This document shows, in pieces, positions 6,002-6,580 of a stretch of 6,580 nt of DNA (positions are counted from its first letter, which is position 1; each line of letters starts with the position of its first letter). The stretch covers positions 1 through 6,580 of the forward strand of contig JAQYWI010000251.1 of assembly GCA_030145015.1 (NCBI GenBank). The letters are read 5' to 3'. Source of the DNA: Desulfobacterales bacterium. GTDB taxonomy: Bacteria > Desulfobacterota > Desulfobacteria > Desulfobacterales > JAHEIW01. The position numbers and the translations under genes are program-made. The notes beneath the pieces are model-generated. The model worked only from the letters and a program-made list of their open reading frames with translations, had not been told where the DNA came from and searched no databases.

Positions 6002-6577
6002 TTAATCTCTTCGAATCAGATTTCGAAAATAACGGATGGCCTCGGGGATAGCCCAGTTCCTGGGGCCGATAACTTTTTCAACAAGTATCCCGTCCTTATC
6101 AATGATAAAGCTTTCGGGTACCCCCGTTGTCTGATAAAGATTCTTGATCGCCCCCTTGGAATCCGTAAGCGCAGGGAAGCTCAGTTTGTGTTTTTTCATA
6201 AACGGGAGCACATCTTGCGCCCCGGATTCGTCGATACTGACCGCCAGGATTTCAAAACCTTCACCCTTCAGCTCTTGATAGAGCTTTTCCATGGACGGCA
6301 TCTCTTCCAAACAGGGCGGACACCATGTGGCCCAAATATTGAGGAGGACCACCTTGCCCCTGTAATCAGCCAGACTGACCATTTGGCCGTCCAGGCCGGG
6401 TAAGCTGAAATTCGGCGCGGGCAGGCCTTTTTCAGGCCCCGGCCCGCTTGACGGATTATAAAAAGAATCTTTCGTTTGAAGCAGGATTAGAATTCCAAAA
6501 AGAATAACAATCAGAACAATAATCACCAGGGATTGAAAGCTGAACTTCCGGCCTTTTTGGATTTCCTTCGCATTCAT
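6002..6577 (-). CDS. membrane-anchored TlpA/ResA-like thioredoxin-fold protein
   Basis: A 191-residue protein tethered to the outer face of the inner membrane by one N-terminal segment (about 15-33, preceded by a Lys/Arg-rich stretch; no lipobox or obvious cleavage site). A Pro/Gly linker (41-55) leads to a thioredoxin fold at about 53-188. The redox motif is WCPPC (W85-C89), with the cis-proline at P154 in TGVPESF and a typical AhpC-TSA/Redoxin start (PAPNFSLPGLDG). Family members usually reduce disulfides in apocytochrome c or other exported proteins, drawing electrons from CcdA or DsbD. The partner gene is not in the window. The ATG at 6577-6575 lies only 3 bases from the edge, so its ribosome binding site cannot be seen and the true start could be slightly upstream. 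The length is normal for the family. Confidence 0.93.
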   Translation of the reverse strand: MNAKEIQKGRKFSFQSLVIIVLIVILFGILILLQTKDSFYNPSSGPGPEKGLPAPNFSLPGLDGQMVSLADYRGKVVLLNIWATWCPPCLEEMPSMEKLYQELKGEGFEILAVSIDESGAQDVLPFMKKHKLSFPALTDSKGAIKNLYQTTGVPESFIIDKDGILVEKVIGPRNWAIPEAIRYFRNLIRRD

Positions 6578-6580
6578 CTT

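Overview
The window looks like chromosomal DNA of a Gram-negative bacterium, most plausibly a deltaproteobacterium (Desulfobacterota). The pointers are a long Gly-Ser-rich lipoprotein with a DUF4382-like N-terminus, a GGDEF protein of the 'VVDTHGHL..S' subfamily, a membrane-anchored TlpA/ResA-type thioredoxin, and AT-rich spacers full of short inverted repeats. The taxonomic call is inference; no rRNA, tRNA or other phylogenetic marker is present.

Layout. (1) Positions 1-718, minus: a creatininase-family metal-dependent amidohydrolase, cut by the left edge. (2) 719-974: a spacer almost filled by an inverted-repeat element of about 190 bp (765-957) whose arms are made of CTAAAATG units. (3) 975-2033, minus: a LacI-family repressor whose likely start is a GTG, with a promoter and a cre-like operator at the predicted transcription start, which suggests autoregulation. 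(4) 2034-2517: a divergent spacer with several nested inverted repeats and degenerate ACTCC repeats. (5) 2518-3669, plus: a PAS-like/GGDEF signalling enzyme in which the two guanine-recognition residues of ordinary diguanylate cyclases are replaced (Val and Ser). The Ser is the known hallmark of 'Hypr' GGDEF enzymes, which make 3',3'-cGAMP. (6) 3848-5431, minus: an outer-membrane-type lipoprotein with an N-terminal DUF4382-like domain and four beta-rich repeats. (7) 5432-6001: an AT-rich spacer holding a probable promoter and a long leader for the lipoprotein. (8) 6002-6577, minus: a TlpA-like thioredoxin whose upstream context lies outside the window.

The creatininase and LacI genes are co-oriented, so the repressor may control the hydrolase and whatever lies to the left, probably in a small-molecule (sugar or amide) utilisation locus. 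The GGDEF gene, the lipoprotein gene and the thioredoxin gene look like separate transcription units. The lipoprotein and the thioredoxin act in or on the cell envelope. The most interesting item is the GGDEF active-site variant, followed by the inverted-repeat element at 765-957 and the repressor's own promoter and operator. No CRISPR array, complete mobile element or RNA gene was recognised.
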